A stretch of DNA of 6,520 nucleotides, from contig CANGMV010000066.1 in NCBI GenBank assembly GCA_947454745.1, positions 1-6,520 on the forward strand, in the 5' to 3' direction. The stretch is from Bacteroidota bacterium. GTDB lineage: Bacteria > Bacteroidota > Bacteroidia > Chitinophagales > Chitinophagaceae. Every line of letters starts with the position of its first letter. The stretch's first letter is position 1. The translations under genes and the position numbers were made by a program. The notes under the pieces were generated by a model. The model worked only from the letters and a program-made list of their open reading frames with translations, searched no databases and was not told the origin of the DNA. Shown piece by piece: positions 1 to 6,520 of the stretch.

Positions 1-740
1 TGGAGCAGTTTTTAACATTGGGAGCAAAAGTGGCTACTTGTGGCCGTAATGCCGATAAATTAGCTGTTTTAGTAAGCGAAAACCCAGGCCAGTCGCTATT
101 CACAATGCAAGTAGACGTGGCGAATGAGGGGCAGTGCACTGCGTTTATACAAGCTGTTCAAGAAAAGTGGGGTGGTGTGGATGTGCTCATTAATAATGCA
201 GGAATTTCCATGCGTGCATTGGTGAGTGAAGTATCGATTGAGACTTTGAAAAATGTAATGGATATAAATTTTTGGGGCACTGTGTATACTACAAAAGCCG
301 CTTTGCCTGCGGTTATAAAAGCAAATGGAGTCATTGTGGGCGTTTCTAGTATTGCAGGTTATAGAGGTTTGCCTGGGCGAAGTGGGTATTCAGCTTCTAA
401 ATATGCGTTGAATGGTTGGTTGGAAGCCCTAAGAACGGAACTATTTGGTTCGGGTACGCATGTAATGTGGGTTTGCCCTGGTTTTACAAGTTCTAATATT
501 CGCAATGCGGCTTTGAATAAAGATGCAAAAGCGCAGGGTGAATCTCCGATGGATGAAGGTGCTATGATGAGCTCCGAGGAATGTGCGCATCATATCATTG
601 AAGCCATCGCGAAACGTGAGCGTACATTGGTTTTGACCTTTACAGGAAAGCGCACCGTTTTTATGAATAAATTCTTCCCTGCATGGGCCGATAAATTGGT
701 GCATCATTTCTTTTTTAAGAATGGGAAATTGGTAAAATAA
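1..740 (+). CDS. SDR family NAD(P)-dependent oxidoreductase, 5'-truncated by window edge
   Basis: A short-chain dehydrogenase/reductase, a cytosolic Rossmann-fold enzyme that oxidises or reduces an alcohol/carbonyl with NAD(P). The reading frame is open to the left edge. The TTG at 18-20 is not a believable start, because the codons before it (EQFLT) continue the helix and strand leading into LGAKVATCGRN. The TGxxxGIG cofactor loop must therefore lie upstream of the window. Numbering from that TTG, visible family marks are: the Arg after the second strand (CGRN, residues 8-11), which often favours NADP(H); D33-V34, contacting adenine; NNAG at 59-62; N84 of the catalytic tetrad; the catalytic Ser at 110/111; YSASK with Y124 and K128; and PG at 154-155. 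The basic, aromatic C-terminal tail (about 205-240) may help bind membrane or substrate, which is inference. It ends with TAA, 29 nt before the next gene, so co-transcription is likely. The family is clear; the substrate cannot be told from sequence. Confidence 0.93.
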   Translation, partial: EQFLTLGAKVATCGRNADKLAVLVSENPGQSLFTMQVDVANEGQCTAFIQAVQEKWGGVDVLINNAGISMRALVSEVSIETLKNVMDINFWGTVYTTKAALPAVIKANGVIVGVSSIAGYRGLPGRSGYSASKYALNGWLEALRTELFGSGTHVMWVCPGFTSSNIRNAALNKDAKAQGESPMDEGAMMSSEECAHHIIEAIAKRERTLVLTFTGKRTVFMNKFFPAWADKLVHHFFFKNGKLVK

Positions 741-769
741 ATACACAATTTATTCGTTACTAATAGGAT

Positions 770-1591
770 ATGCCTGTTATAACATTAACATCTGATATTG
801 GCCAAGAAGATTTTATTATTGGTGCTGTAAAAGGCCAAATTTTGTCCATTATTCCAGGCTGTTCCATCGCCGATATTACGCATCAACTTTCTAGTAAAAA
901 TTACTTACAAGGCGCTTATATTTTCAACAATGCCGCTAAACATTATCCATCGGGTACGGTGCATATTGTAATGGTGAACTTTTTCCAATATCCACAGGAG
1001 CATGTATTGTTCGCTCATTATAACGGTCATTTATTTGTGGTCCCCGACAATGGTTTTTTAACCATGATGTTAGGTTTGAAGCCAAAAGATATTGTGAAGA
1101 TTGATATTAAAGGTGCCCATACTTTTGTGCAAATCACGGAGCGGATTGTGGAGTCGGTGGCTTACTTTTTTGCCTCTGGAAATTTAGCAGATGCGGGGGA
1201 ACCAGCCTCGGAGATTTTAGAAATTTATCCTACACAACCTAAGTTTGACGCCAATTGGATGGAAGGCCAAATTATATTTATCGACCAGTTTGAGAATGTA
1301 GTGGTGAATATTAGGCAGGATGAATTTGAATCCCATGCCAAGGGCAGGCCATTTAAAATTGTCTTTACCCGCAATGAGACGATCGAGTCGTTGAGCCGAA
1401 ATTATGGGGCTGTGCCTATCTCCGACAAGCTTGCTTGGTTTAATTCGGCGGGTTATTTGGAGATTTCGGTACGAGGAGGCAATATGGCTGGGCTTTTTGG
1501 CCTCAGCAAATACGATGAAAATCAAATGAATAAGCAGCGCCCTAACGACAATAAATGGTTTTTCCAGATGGTCCGCGTTTTCTTTGAATAG
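770..1591 (+). CDS. DUF62 / SAM hydrolase-fluorinase family protein, catalytic triad apparently lost
   Basis: A 273-residue protein of the family that includes SAM hydroxide adenosyltransferases (SAM + water to adenosine + methionine) and the bacterial fluorinase/chlorinase. The ATG is the only plausible start, since an in-frame TAG lies at 764-766. The N-terminal domain begins with ITLTSDIG, matching the family's TxDFG opening with the SAM-ribose Asp at D9. GAVKG (18-22), ADITH (34-38) and PDNG (92-95) follow. The C-terminal domain shows IDQFENVVVNI (171-181) and a glycine-rich SAM-contact segment at about 224-245 (FNSAGYLEI, then GGNMAGLFGL). The oddity is in the active site. The usual VDPGVG...R stretch reads MVNFFQYPQEH (68-78), so Asp is replaced by N70 and the Arg is absent. 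The usual FHGRDxF segment reads ITERIVES (122-129), with no His. The fold and SAM pocket look kept, but standard hydrolase chemistry is doubtful. It could be a SAM-binding protein or have other chemistry. Divergent forms like this may be common in Bacteroidota; I recall that but could not check it. Confidence 0.88.
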   Translation: MPVITLTSDIGQEDFIIGAVKGQILSIIPGCSIADITHQLSSKNYLQGAYIFNNAAKHYPSGTVHIVMVNFFQYPQEHVLFAHYNGHLFVVPDNGFLTMMLGLKPKDIVKIDIKGAHTFVQITERIVESVAYFFASGNLADAGEPASEILEIYPTQPKFDANWMEGQIIFIDQFENVVVNIRQDEFESHAKGRPFKIVFTRNETIESLSRNYGAVPISDKLAWFNSAGYLEISVRGGNMAGLFGLSKYDENQMNKQRPNDNKWFFQMVRVFFE

Positions 1592-1613
1592 TCCTTTTTT
1601 TGGGGTATTTTTG
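1583..1613 (+). promoter_or_regulatory. Bacteroidota-type sigma-ABfA promoter for lpdA
   Basis: TTTG at 1583-1586 is followed after 19 nt by TATTTTTG at 1606-1613, an exact match to the Bacteroidota -7 consensus TAnnTTTG with acceptable spacing from its -33 partner. The -33 element lies in the last codons of the upstream DUF62 gene. Transcription would start near 1617-1621, giving a 5' leader of about 30 nt before the lpdA ATG at 1648. The consensus is established knowledge; the start site is inferred. Confidence 0.65.
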
Positions 1614-1647
1614 TCCCCTCATTCAATTACTCAAAAACACACACAAA

Positions 1648-3057
1648 ATGGCATACGACGTTATCGTAATAGGTAGTGGTCCTGGTGGTTATCCTGCGGC
1701 TATCCGAGCTTCTCAATTAGGTTTAAAAGTAGCAATCGTAGAAAAGGAAAGTTTAGGTGGGGTTTGTTTAAACTGGGGATGTATCCCAACAAAAGCTTTA
1801 TTAAAAAGTGCTCAGGTTTATGAGTACTTAAAACATAGTGCCGATTATGGTGTGACTGCTACAGGGGTTGCACATGATTTCGGAAAAGTAATTTCTCGTA
1901 GCCGTGGCGTTGCCGATAAAATGAGCAAGGGCGTTCAATTCTTAATGAAGAAAAATAAGATTGACGTGATCATGGGTTATGGTAAAGTATTGTCAAGAGG
2001 GAAAGTGGAAGTTAAAGCTGCTGACGGATCAACTCAAGTGGTGGATACAAAATACATTGCCATTGCAACAGGTGGTCGTAGTAGAGAATTGCCAAACTTG
2101 CCACAAGACGGTAAAAAAGTAATCGGTTATCGTGAAGCAATGGTATTGACAACTCAACCCAAAAGCATGATCATTGTAGGCAGTGGTGCGATAGGTGTGG
2201 AGTTTGCTTATGTGTACAATAGCATGGGAACGAAAGTAACTATCGTTGAATTTTTACCAAGAATTGTTCCAGTTGAGGACGAAGATATTTCTAAAGAATT
2301 AGAGAAGCAATATAAGAAACAAGGTATTGATATTATGACCAATGCATCGGTTGAATCAGTGGATACAACAGGTGCTGGTGTGAAAGCAAAAGTGAAGTTG
2401 CAAGACGGTTCATTTGTAACATTGGAAGCAGATATCGTATTAAGCGCAGTGGGTGTTGTAGCGAATCTTGAAAATATTGGTTTAGAATCTAACGGCATTA
2501 AAACTGAAAAGGGTAGAATTATTGTAGATAAATTCCAACAAACAAGTATCGCTGGTATTTATGCATTAGGTGATTGTTCTCCTGGCCAAGCTTTGGCTCA
2601 CGTTGCTGCGAAAGAAGGTATTAATGCAGCAGAGCATATGGCATATTTAGAGAAGAAGCACGCACACTTGCCAGAAGCAATTGATTATAACAATGTTCCT
2701 GGGTGTACTTATTGCACTCCTGAAATTTCAAGTGTTGGTTTTACCGAGAAAGCCGCTAAGGAAGCTGGATACGAAATTAAAGTAGGTAAGTTCCCATTTG
2801 TAGCAAGTGGTAAAGCATCTGCTGCAGGCGCAACAGAAGGTTTTGTAAAAGTAATCTTCGATGCAAAATATGGTGAATTCTTAGGATGTCATATGATTGG
2901 AATGAATGTTACCGATATGATTGCTGAAGCAGTTGTGGCGCGTAAATTAGAAACTACAGCGCATGAAATCTTAAATGCAATTCATCCGCATCCAACAATG
3001 AGCGAAGGCTTAAAAGAAGCCGTTGCGGCAGCGTATGGTGAAGCAATTGATATCTAA
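1648..3057 (+). CDS. lpdA: Dihydrolipoyl dehydrogenase (E3 component)
   Basis: A 469-residue cytosolic flavoenzyme that reoxidises dihydrolipoyl groups with NAD+. It is the E3 subunit of pyruvate and 2-oxoglutarate dehydrogenases and the L-protein of glycine cleavage. I start it at the ATG of MAYDVIVIG, because the first strand begins four residues in; a TTG at 1600 would add 16 residues unlike the family and would overlap the promoter. Domains in order: FAD motif GSGPGG (9-14); redox disulfide C40/C45 in GGVCLNWGC; NAD-binding motif GSGAIG (178-183) with E201 ending the second strand, as expected for NAD; second FAD motif ALGDC (306-310); and a dimerisation domain with the catalytic pair H448/E453 in HPHPTMSE. 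Length is normal. The usual GRxPN segment reads GVVAN (269-273), and an extra C353/C356 pair (CTYC) is present; I believe both occur in other Bacteroidota E3 proteins. It has its own promoter and terminator. No E1 or E2 gene is adjacent, which suits an E3 shared between complexes. Confidence 0.97.
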   Translation: MAYDVIVIGSGPGGYPAAIRASQLGLKVAIVEKESLGGVCLNWGCIPTKALLKSAQVYEYLKHSADYGVTATGVAHDFGKVISRSRGVADKMSKGVQFLMKKNKIDVIMGYGKVLSRGKVEVKAADGSTQVVDTKYIAIATGGRSRELPNLPQDGKKVIGYREAMVLTTQPKSMIIVGSGAIGVEFAYVYNSMGTKVTIVEFLPRIVPVEDEDISKELEKQYKKQGIDIMTNASVESVDTTGAGVKAKVKLQDGSFVTLEADIVLSAVGVVANLENIGLESNGIKTEKGRIIVDKFQQTSIAGIYALGDCSPGQALAHVAAKEGINAAEHMAYLEKKHAHLPEAIDYNNVPGCTYCTPEISSVGFTEKAAKEAGYEIKVGKFPFVASGKASAAGATEGFVKVIFDAKYGEFLGCHMIGMNVTDMIAEAVVARKLETTAHEILNAIHPHPTMSEGLKEAVAAAYGEAIDI

Positions 3058-3076
3058 CTAGTTTAGGAATATAATT

Positions 3077-3118
3077 AATGGCTCGTGATTCAAATTATTT
3101 TGAGTGCGGGCCATTTTT
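3077..3118 (+). terminator. Rho-independent terminator of lpdA
   Basis: A long hairpin begins 20 nt after the lpdA stop. Bases 3077-3087 (AATGGCTCGTG) pair with 3105-3115 (TGCGGGCCATT) over 11 positions, including three G-T wobbles. After one mismatch the stem continues with two pairs and, past another mismatch, three more, closing on a 3-nt loop at 3095-3097. A run of five T (3114-3118) follows, the first two within the stem base. The G/C-rich core and T run fit an intrinsic terminator that separates lpdA from prfC. Confidence 0.75.
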
Positions 3119-3168
3119 AATAAAATGTGGAATTGGATTTTAAGAAGTAGATGTGTTGAGATAGATAA

Positions 3169-3192
3169 GATTTATTAAAAGATTGATTAAAG
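3169..3192 (+). repeat. Imperfect 12-bp tandem repeat in the prfC leader
   Basis: GATTTATTAAAA (3169-3180) is followed directly by GATTGATTAAAG (3181-3192), matching at 10 of 12 positions. It lies just upstream of the prfC start. In such AT-rich DNA it may be chance. I found no convincing TAnnTTTG promoter box in 3119-3207; the nearest, TAGATGTG at 3148-3155, has one mismatch and lacks a well-placed -33 partner. AGGA at 3194-3197 sits 10 nt before the ATG and could act as a weak ribosome binding site. Confidence 0.35.
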
Positions 3193-3207
3193 TAGGAACA
3201 GATTATA

Positions 3208-4794
3208 ATGAAGTACGAAAAAGAAATTAACCGCCGCAAAACCTTTGCCATTATCTCTCACCCCGATGCTGGTAAAACCACGTTAACGGAGAAATTGTTA
3301 TTATTTGGTGGCGCCATTCAAACTGCGGGAGCGGTAAAGAGCAATAAGATCAAAAAGCATGCGACTTCGGATTTCATGGAGATAGAGCGTCAAAGAGGTA
3401 TTTCGGTGGCTACATCGGTAATGTCATTTGAGTACAAGGGCAATTTGATTAACTTATTGGATACACCTGGTCACAAGGACTTTGCAGAGGACACCTATCG
3501 TACTTTAACGGCTGTGGATAGTGTTATTTTAGTAATTGATAGTGTGAATGGTGTTGAGCCTCAAACGCGTCGTTTAATGGAAGTGTGTAGCATGCGTGCC
3601 ACACCAGTGATTGTGTTTATTAATAAAATGGACCGAGATGGTAAAAACCGATTTGATTTATTAGAAGAAATTGAAGCTGAATTAAAAATATCCTTACACC
3701 CCATGACTTGGCCCATTAATAGCGGTAAGGAATTTAAAGGGGTATATAATTTACACGACAAGAGTCTTCGTTTATTTACAGCAAGCACTAAGGCCGATGA
3801 TGAGGATGTAGTGGCTATTGAGGATTTGTCGAGTCCTGTGTTACAACAAAAAGTGGGCGACCGCGATGCTGATTTATTAAGAGAGGATGTGGAATTGATT
3901 GATGGTGTTTACGGGGCTTTGAATCCTACCGATTATTTGGAAGGCAAAATTGCACCTGTGTTTTTTGGATCGGCCGTTAATAATTTTGGAGTACAAGAAA
4001 TGTTGGATACGTTTATTCAAATTGCACCTACGCCTCGTGATCGTGAAACGAGTGTTCGAAAAGTACAAGCTGGCGAGGACAAGTTCAGTGGATTTATATT
4101 TAAGATTCACGCCAACTTGGATCCTAAACACCGCGATCGTATTGCTTTTATGCGTGTATGTAGCGGTAAGTTTGAACGCAATAAATATTACAAGCATGTG
4201 CGCCTAGATAAGGATGTTCGCTTTACGAATCCGTATACTTTCTTAGCACGTAGTAAGGATATTGTGGACGATGCGTATCCTGGGGATGTGGTAGGATTGT
4301 TTGATACAGGTAATTTTAAAATTGGAGATACCTTAACGGAAGGGGAGAAATTTTATTTTACAGGTATTCCAACCTTCTCACCAGAGATCTTTAAGGAATT
4401 GGTGAATAAGGATCCAATGAAAACAAAGCAATTGGAAAAAGGCATTCAACAGTTAACCGACGAAGGAGTAGCACAATTGTTTACCCAATTTGGTGGCAAC
4501 AAAAAAATTATTGGCTGTGTTGGTGACTTACAATTCGAAGTAATTCAATATCGTTTGTTGCAAGAATATGGTGCCGCTTGTGAGTTCAGAACATTGCCTT
4601 TTTATAAAGCTTGTTGGTTGACTTCTGCTGACAAAAACAAGTTGAATGATTTCTTAAGATTCAAACAACAAAATGCTGCCGAGGATAAGGATGGTTCTCC
4701 AGTGTATTTGGCACAAAGTGAATGGTTTTTAAATACCGAAATCACCAATAATCCCGAAATTACTTTCCATTTCACAAACGAGGTAAATAAATAG
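3208..4794 (+). CDS. prfC: Peptide chain release factor 3 (RF3)
   Basis: A 528-residue translational GTPase, close in length to E. coli RF3 (529). RF3 binds the ribosome after peptide release and drives dissociation of RF1/RF2. The ATG is the first start after an in-frame TAG at 3193-3195. The G domain (about 1-275) carries G1 HPDAGKT (18-24), the switch I/G2 region QRGISVATS (62-70), G3 DTPGH (85-89), G4 NKMD (139-142) and G5 SAV (256-258 region, in FFGSAVNNF). SHPDAGKTT, and RGIS rather than the RGIT of elongation factor G, mark it as RF3 rather than EF-G or TetM-type protection proteins. Domain II begins near residue 290 and domain III (about 390-528) includes the typical GDLQFEV (439-445). 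One small difference from E. coli is Ala at 68, where I recall Thr in switch I. It is followed 48 nt later by rimO, with no strong terminator between them, so the two are probably co-transcribed. Its own promoter was not identified. Confidence 0.97.
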   Translation: MKYEKEINRRKTFAIISHPDAGKTTLTEKLLLFGGAIQTAGAVKSNKIKKHATSDFMEIERQRGISVATSVMSFEYKGNLINLLDTPGHKDFAEDTYRTLTAVDSVILVIDSVNGVEPQTRRLMEVCSMRATPVIVFINKMDRDGKNRFDLLEEIEAELKISLHPMTWPINSGKEFKGVYNLHDKSLRLFTASTKADDEDVVAIEDLSSPVLQQKVGDRDADLLREDVELIDGVYGALNPTDYLEGKIAPVFFGSAVNNFGVQEMLDTFIQIAPTPRDRETSVRKVQAGEDKFSGFIFKIHANLDPKHRDRIAFMRVCSGKFERNKYYKHVRLDKDVRFTNPYTFLARSKDIVDDAYPGDVVGLFDTGNFKIGDTLTEGEKFYFTGIPTFSPEIFKELVNKDPMKTKQLEKGIQQLTDEGVAQLFTQFGGNKKIIGCVGDLQFEVIQYRLLQEYGAACEFRTLPFYKACWLTSADKNKLNDFLRFKQQNAAEDKDGSPVYLAQSEWFLNTEITNNPEITFHFTNEVNK

Positions 4795-4812
4795 AAGTTA
4801 CGATAAATAACT

Positions 4813-4830
4813 AAACGATTCAATTCGTTT
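4813..4830 (+). repeat. Short inverted repeat between prfC and rimO
   Basis: AAACGA (4813-4818) and TCGTTT (4825-4830) form a 6-bp stem around a 6-nt loop, in the 48-nt gap before rimO. The stem is AT-rich and the T run is inside it rather than after it, so termination would be weak at best. It may have no function, or may slightly modulate rimO expression or message stability. Confidence 0.3.
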
Positions 4831-4842
4831 TAAAAATATAAT

Positions 4843-6150
4843 ATGAAGTCAAAAACTTTAAAGCAGAACAAAGTAAATATCATCACATTAGGTTGTAGTA
4901 AAAACCTAGTGGATAGTGAAATGTTAAGTGGTCAATTAGCTGCCAATGATATTGATGTGGTACATGAGAACAAGAAATTGGATCATAATATAGTGGTAGT
5001 GAATACCTGTGGTTTTATTGATAAGGCGAAAGAGGAAAGTGTTAATACTATTTTAGATCAGGTGGCTTTGAAGCAAAAGGGTAAATTAGATAAAGTATAT
5101 GTTACCGGTTGTTTAAGTGAAAGATACCGTGGTGACTTGGCGGCAGAAATTCCCGAAGTGGACGCTTGGTTCGGTACCATGGAATTGCCTTTAATGTTGA
5201 ATCAATTAAATGCGGATTATAAAGCTGAATTATTAGGAGAGCGTTTATTAAGTACGCCACAACACTATGCGTATTTAAAAATTAGCGAAGGGTGTAACCG
5301 TACTTGTGCATTTTGTGCCATTCCTTTAATGCGTGGACAGCATGTAAGTAAAACCATTGAGCAATTAGTAGCCGAAGCAAAAGGCTTGGTAAAGAAAGGA
5401 GTGAAGGAAGTGATGCTGATTGCACAAGAATTAACTTATTACGGATTGGATATTTATAAAGAGCGTGCATTGCCTCAATTATTAAATGCGCTCGCCGATG
5501 TAGAAGGGTTAGAATGGATAAGATTGCATTATGCCTACCCAAGTAAGTTTCCATTAGAAGTGTTGGATGTGATGCGTGAGCGGGACAATATTTGTAAATA
5601 CATTGATATTCCATTACAACACGCAAGCAATAATATGTTGAAAGCTATGCGTCGAAATATTACGCGTGAGGAGATGAGTGAATTGATTGCAGAAATTCGC
5701 AAGCGTGTCCCTGGCATTGCCATTAGAACTACGTTGATTACAGGATTCCCTGGTGAAACATTGGAAGACGTAGAAGAATTGAAAGCATTTTTACAAGAAC
5801 ATAAATTTGACCGCGTTGGTATATTCACTTATAGTCACGAGGAAAATACAAGTGCGTATGATTTAGTGGACGATGTACCTGCCGAGGAAAAACAACGCCG
5901 TGCCGAGGAAATCATGGAGGTACAACAAGAAATTAGTTTGGCCATTAACCAAGCCAAAGAAGGTCAGGTAGTAAGAGTCATTATTGATAAAAAAGAAGCG
6001 GGTCGTTGGTTAGGTCGAACTGAATTTGATAGCGTAGAAGTAGACAACGAAGTGGTGATTAATACCACTAAGCGCCTTAAATCGGGGGATATGGTGATGG
6101 TTAAAATCACCAAGGCCTACGACTATGATTTAGAGGGAGAGTTGGTATAG
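4843..6150 (+). CDS. rimO: Ribosomal protein S12 methylthiotransferase RimO
   Basis: A 435-residue radical-SAM enzyme that adds a methylthio group to a conserved aspartate of ribosomal protein S12 (Asp89 in E. coli numbering). The start is secure, with an in-frame TAA at 4831-4833 just upstream. The N-terminal UPF0004 domain opens with LGCSKNLVDSE (16-26), and C18, C56 and C90 would bind the auxiliary [4Fe-4S] cluster. The radical-SAM core has C151, C155 and C158 in GCNRTCAFC, holding the SAM-binding cluster. IRTTLITGFPGET (294-306) belongs to the barrel. A TRAM domain fills about 372-435; it contains GRTEFDSVEVD (391-401), close to the GRTxxDSPEVD signature that separates RimO from the tRNA enzymes MiaB and MtaB. 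Length is normal for RimO. The gene follows prfC, another ribosome factor, and converges with the minus-strand gene 32 nt downstream. The stop codon falls in a 9-bp tandem repeat. Confidence 0.97.
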   Translation: MKSKTLKQNKVNIITLGCSKNLVDSEMLSGQLAANDIDVVHENKKLDHNIVVVNTCGFIDKAKEESVNTILDQVALKQKGKLDKVYVTGCLSERYRGDLAAEIPEVDAWFGTMELPLMLNQLNADYKAELLGERLLSTPQHYAYLKISEGCNRTCAFCAIPLMRGQHVSKTIEQLVAEAKGLVKKGVKEVMLIAQELTYYGLDIYKERALPQLLNALADVEGLEWIRLHYAYPSKFPLEVLDVMRERDNICKYIDIPLQHASNNMLKAMRRNITREEMSELIAEIRKRVPGIAIRTTLITGFPGETLEDVEELKAFLQEHKFDRVGIFTYSHEENTSAYDLVDDVPAEEKQRRAEEIMEVQQEISLAINQAKEGQVVRVIIDKKEAGRWLGRTEFDSVEVDNEVVINTTKRLKSGDMVMVKITKAYDYDLEGELV

Positions 6151-6158
6151 TTGGTATA
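6141..6158 (+). repeat. Perfect 9-bp tandem repeat spanning the rimO stop codon
   Basis: GTTGGTATA occurs twice in direct succession, at 6141-6149 and 6150-6158. The rimO stop TAG (6148-6150) is formed at the junction of the two copies. With a single copy the frame would read on through TAC for seven more codons (YFFTTLL) to the TAG at 6178-6180. This looks like a slippage duplication that shortened the protein's tail slightly. Confidence 0.6.
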
Positions 6159-6182
6159 CTTCTTTACAACTTTACTTTAGTC

Positions 6183-6520
6183 TTATGCGATATTGATTTG
6201 CGAGTTCGTTTGTTCCGGCGTCTTTGAAAAATAATACACCGCAATCGTACTCAATACAAAATAGCCAATTAATATAGGGGCAATAGCGCTTGAAATGCTA
6301 TTGGATCCGAACCATGCACCATTTTGTACAATTAGGGTAATACAAACTACATTCTTAACTGTTTCCAAAATCCAAGCGTATTTTCCACGGTCCATAAATT
6401 CAGTGAGTGCATATACTTGTAAGAATATAAAGCCTCCATAAATAAATAAATTTGCGATTCCTGATTGCTTAATCATGGCCACATTCGCAAAAAGATAGCT
6501 CACTAAAAGCAACATGCAAA
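6183..6520 (-). CDS. Multi-pass membrane protein, C-terminal part, truncated by window edge
   Basis: A minus-strand gene ending in TAA (complement of 6183-6185). An ATG exists at 6515-6513, but the frame stays open to the edge (a Cys codon precedes the ATG), so this is probably the C-terminal part of a longer protein. Numbering from that Met, there are about four hydrophobic segments: roughly 1-14, 20-39, 54-69 and 76-95. A short polar tail follows (SKTPEQTNSQ). A conserved-looking loop, FMDRGKYAWILE (40-51), joins segments 2 and 3, and NGAWFG (65-70) follows. The pattern of membrane helices with a TxxMDR...E loop reminds me of the C-terminal region of Bacteroidota sterol desaturase / alkylglycerol monooxygenase-like proteins. 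That is recollection, not proof; the histidine-rich catalytic core, if present, would lie outside the window. No function is assigned. It converges on rimO with 32 nt between the stop codons, and I see no hairpin terminator there. Confidence 0.7.
   Translation of the reverse strand, partial: CMLLLVSYLFANVAMIKQSGIANLFIYGGFIFLQVYALTEFMDRGKYAWILETVKNVVCITLIVQNGAWFGSNSISSAIAPILIGYFVLSTIAVYYFSKTPEQTNSQINIA

Noticed and set aside
18..20. TTG as the true start of the SDR gene
   Set aside because: The frame is open to the left edge and the codons before it read naturally into the second strand of a Rossmann fold. Starting here would remove the cofactor-binding loop.
1602..1618. GGGG...CCCC hairpin as a terminator for the DUF62 gene
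   Set aside because: The stem has only 4 pairs with a 9-nt loop and no T run after it; the T-rich stretch is upstream. It is better explained as flanks of the promoter box.
1600..1647. TTG-initiated N-terminal extension of lpdA
   Set aside because: The 16 added residues have no resemblance to the E3 family, and the stretch overlaps the promoter box. The ATG at 1648 sits just before the first FAD-binding strand.
3877..4207. Open frames on both strands inside prfC (106 and 85 codons)
   Set aside because: Both overlap the conserved RF3 frame and read as low-plausibility proteins. Neither has a recognisable start context or domain.
4813..4842. Terminator separating prfC from rimO
   Set aside because: The 6-bp AT-rich stem has no T run following it; the bases after it are mostly A. 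Strong termination is unlikely.
5282..5626. Minus-strand 114-codon open frame inside rimO
   Set aside because: It lies fully inside a well-supported radical-SAM gene, covers the cysteine motif region, and its translation has no recognisable family features. It is a shadow frame.
6151..6182. Bidirectional terminator between the convergent genes
   Set aside because: I looked for inverted repeats in the 32-nt gap and the adjoining coding ends and found no stem with a convincing length or T run.

Overview
The window looks like ordinary chromosomal housekeeping DNA from a member of the Bacteroidota. Three things point there: an AT-rich genome with A-rich leaders and little sign of Shine-Dalgarno sites; one very good match to the Bacteroidota promoter pattern (TTTG, about 19 nt, TAnnTTTG) in front of lpdA; and protein sequences, especially dihydrolipoyl dehydrogenase, that read like the Bacteroidota versions. 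A placement near the Chitinophagales is possible but rests only on my impression of the sequences. I see no mobile element, CRISPR array, tRNA, rRNA or defence genes.

Layout, left to right. (1) The 3' part of a short-chain dehydrogenase/reductase gene, cut by the left edge. (2) 29 nt later, a DUF62 / SAM hydrolase-fluorinase family protein that appears to have lost the family's catalytic Asp, Arg and His. (3) lpdA, the E3 subunit of 2-oxoacid dehydrogenase complexes, which seems to be its own transcription unit: a promoter overlaps the end of the gene before it and a strong hairpin terminator follows it. (4) prfC (peptide chain release factor 3) and, 48 nt after it, rimO (ribosomal protein S12 methylthiotransferase), probably one transcription unit. 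(5) A convergent gene on the minus strand, cut by the right edge, encoding the C-terminal part of a multi-pass membrane protein.

How the genes work together. prfC and rimO both act on the ribosome: RF3 is a translational GTPase that binds near protein S12 and promotes release-factor recycling, and RimO modifies S12. lpdA serves central metabolism (pyruvate and 2-oxoglutarate dehydrogenases, glycine cleavage). The SDR and DUF62 genes are close enough to be co-transcribed, but the sequence does not show a shared pathway. No gene-free stretch exceeds 300 bases; the longest, 3058-3207, holds the lpdA terminator and the prfC leader.

I did not find a clear undescribed system. The items most worth a second look are the DUF62 protein with the missing catalytic triad, the prfC-rimO pairing, the lpdA promoter with its -7 box inside a G4/C4 inverted repeat, and the 9-bp tandem duplication that creates the rimO stop codon.
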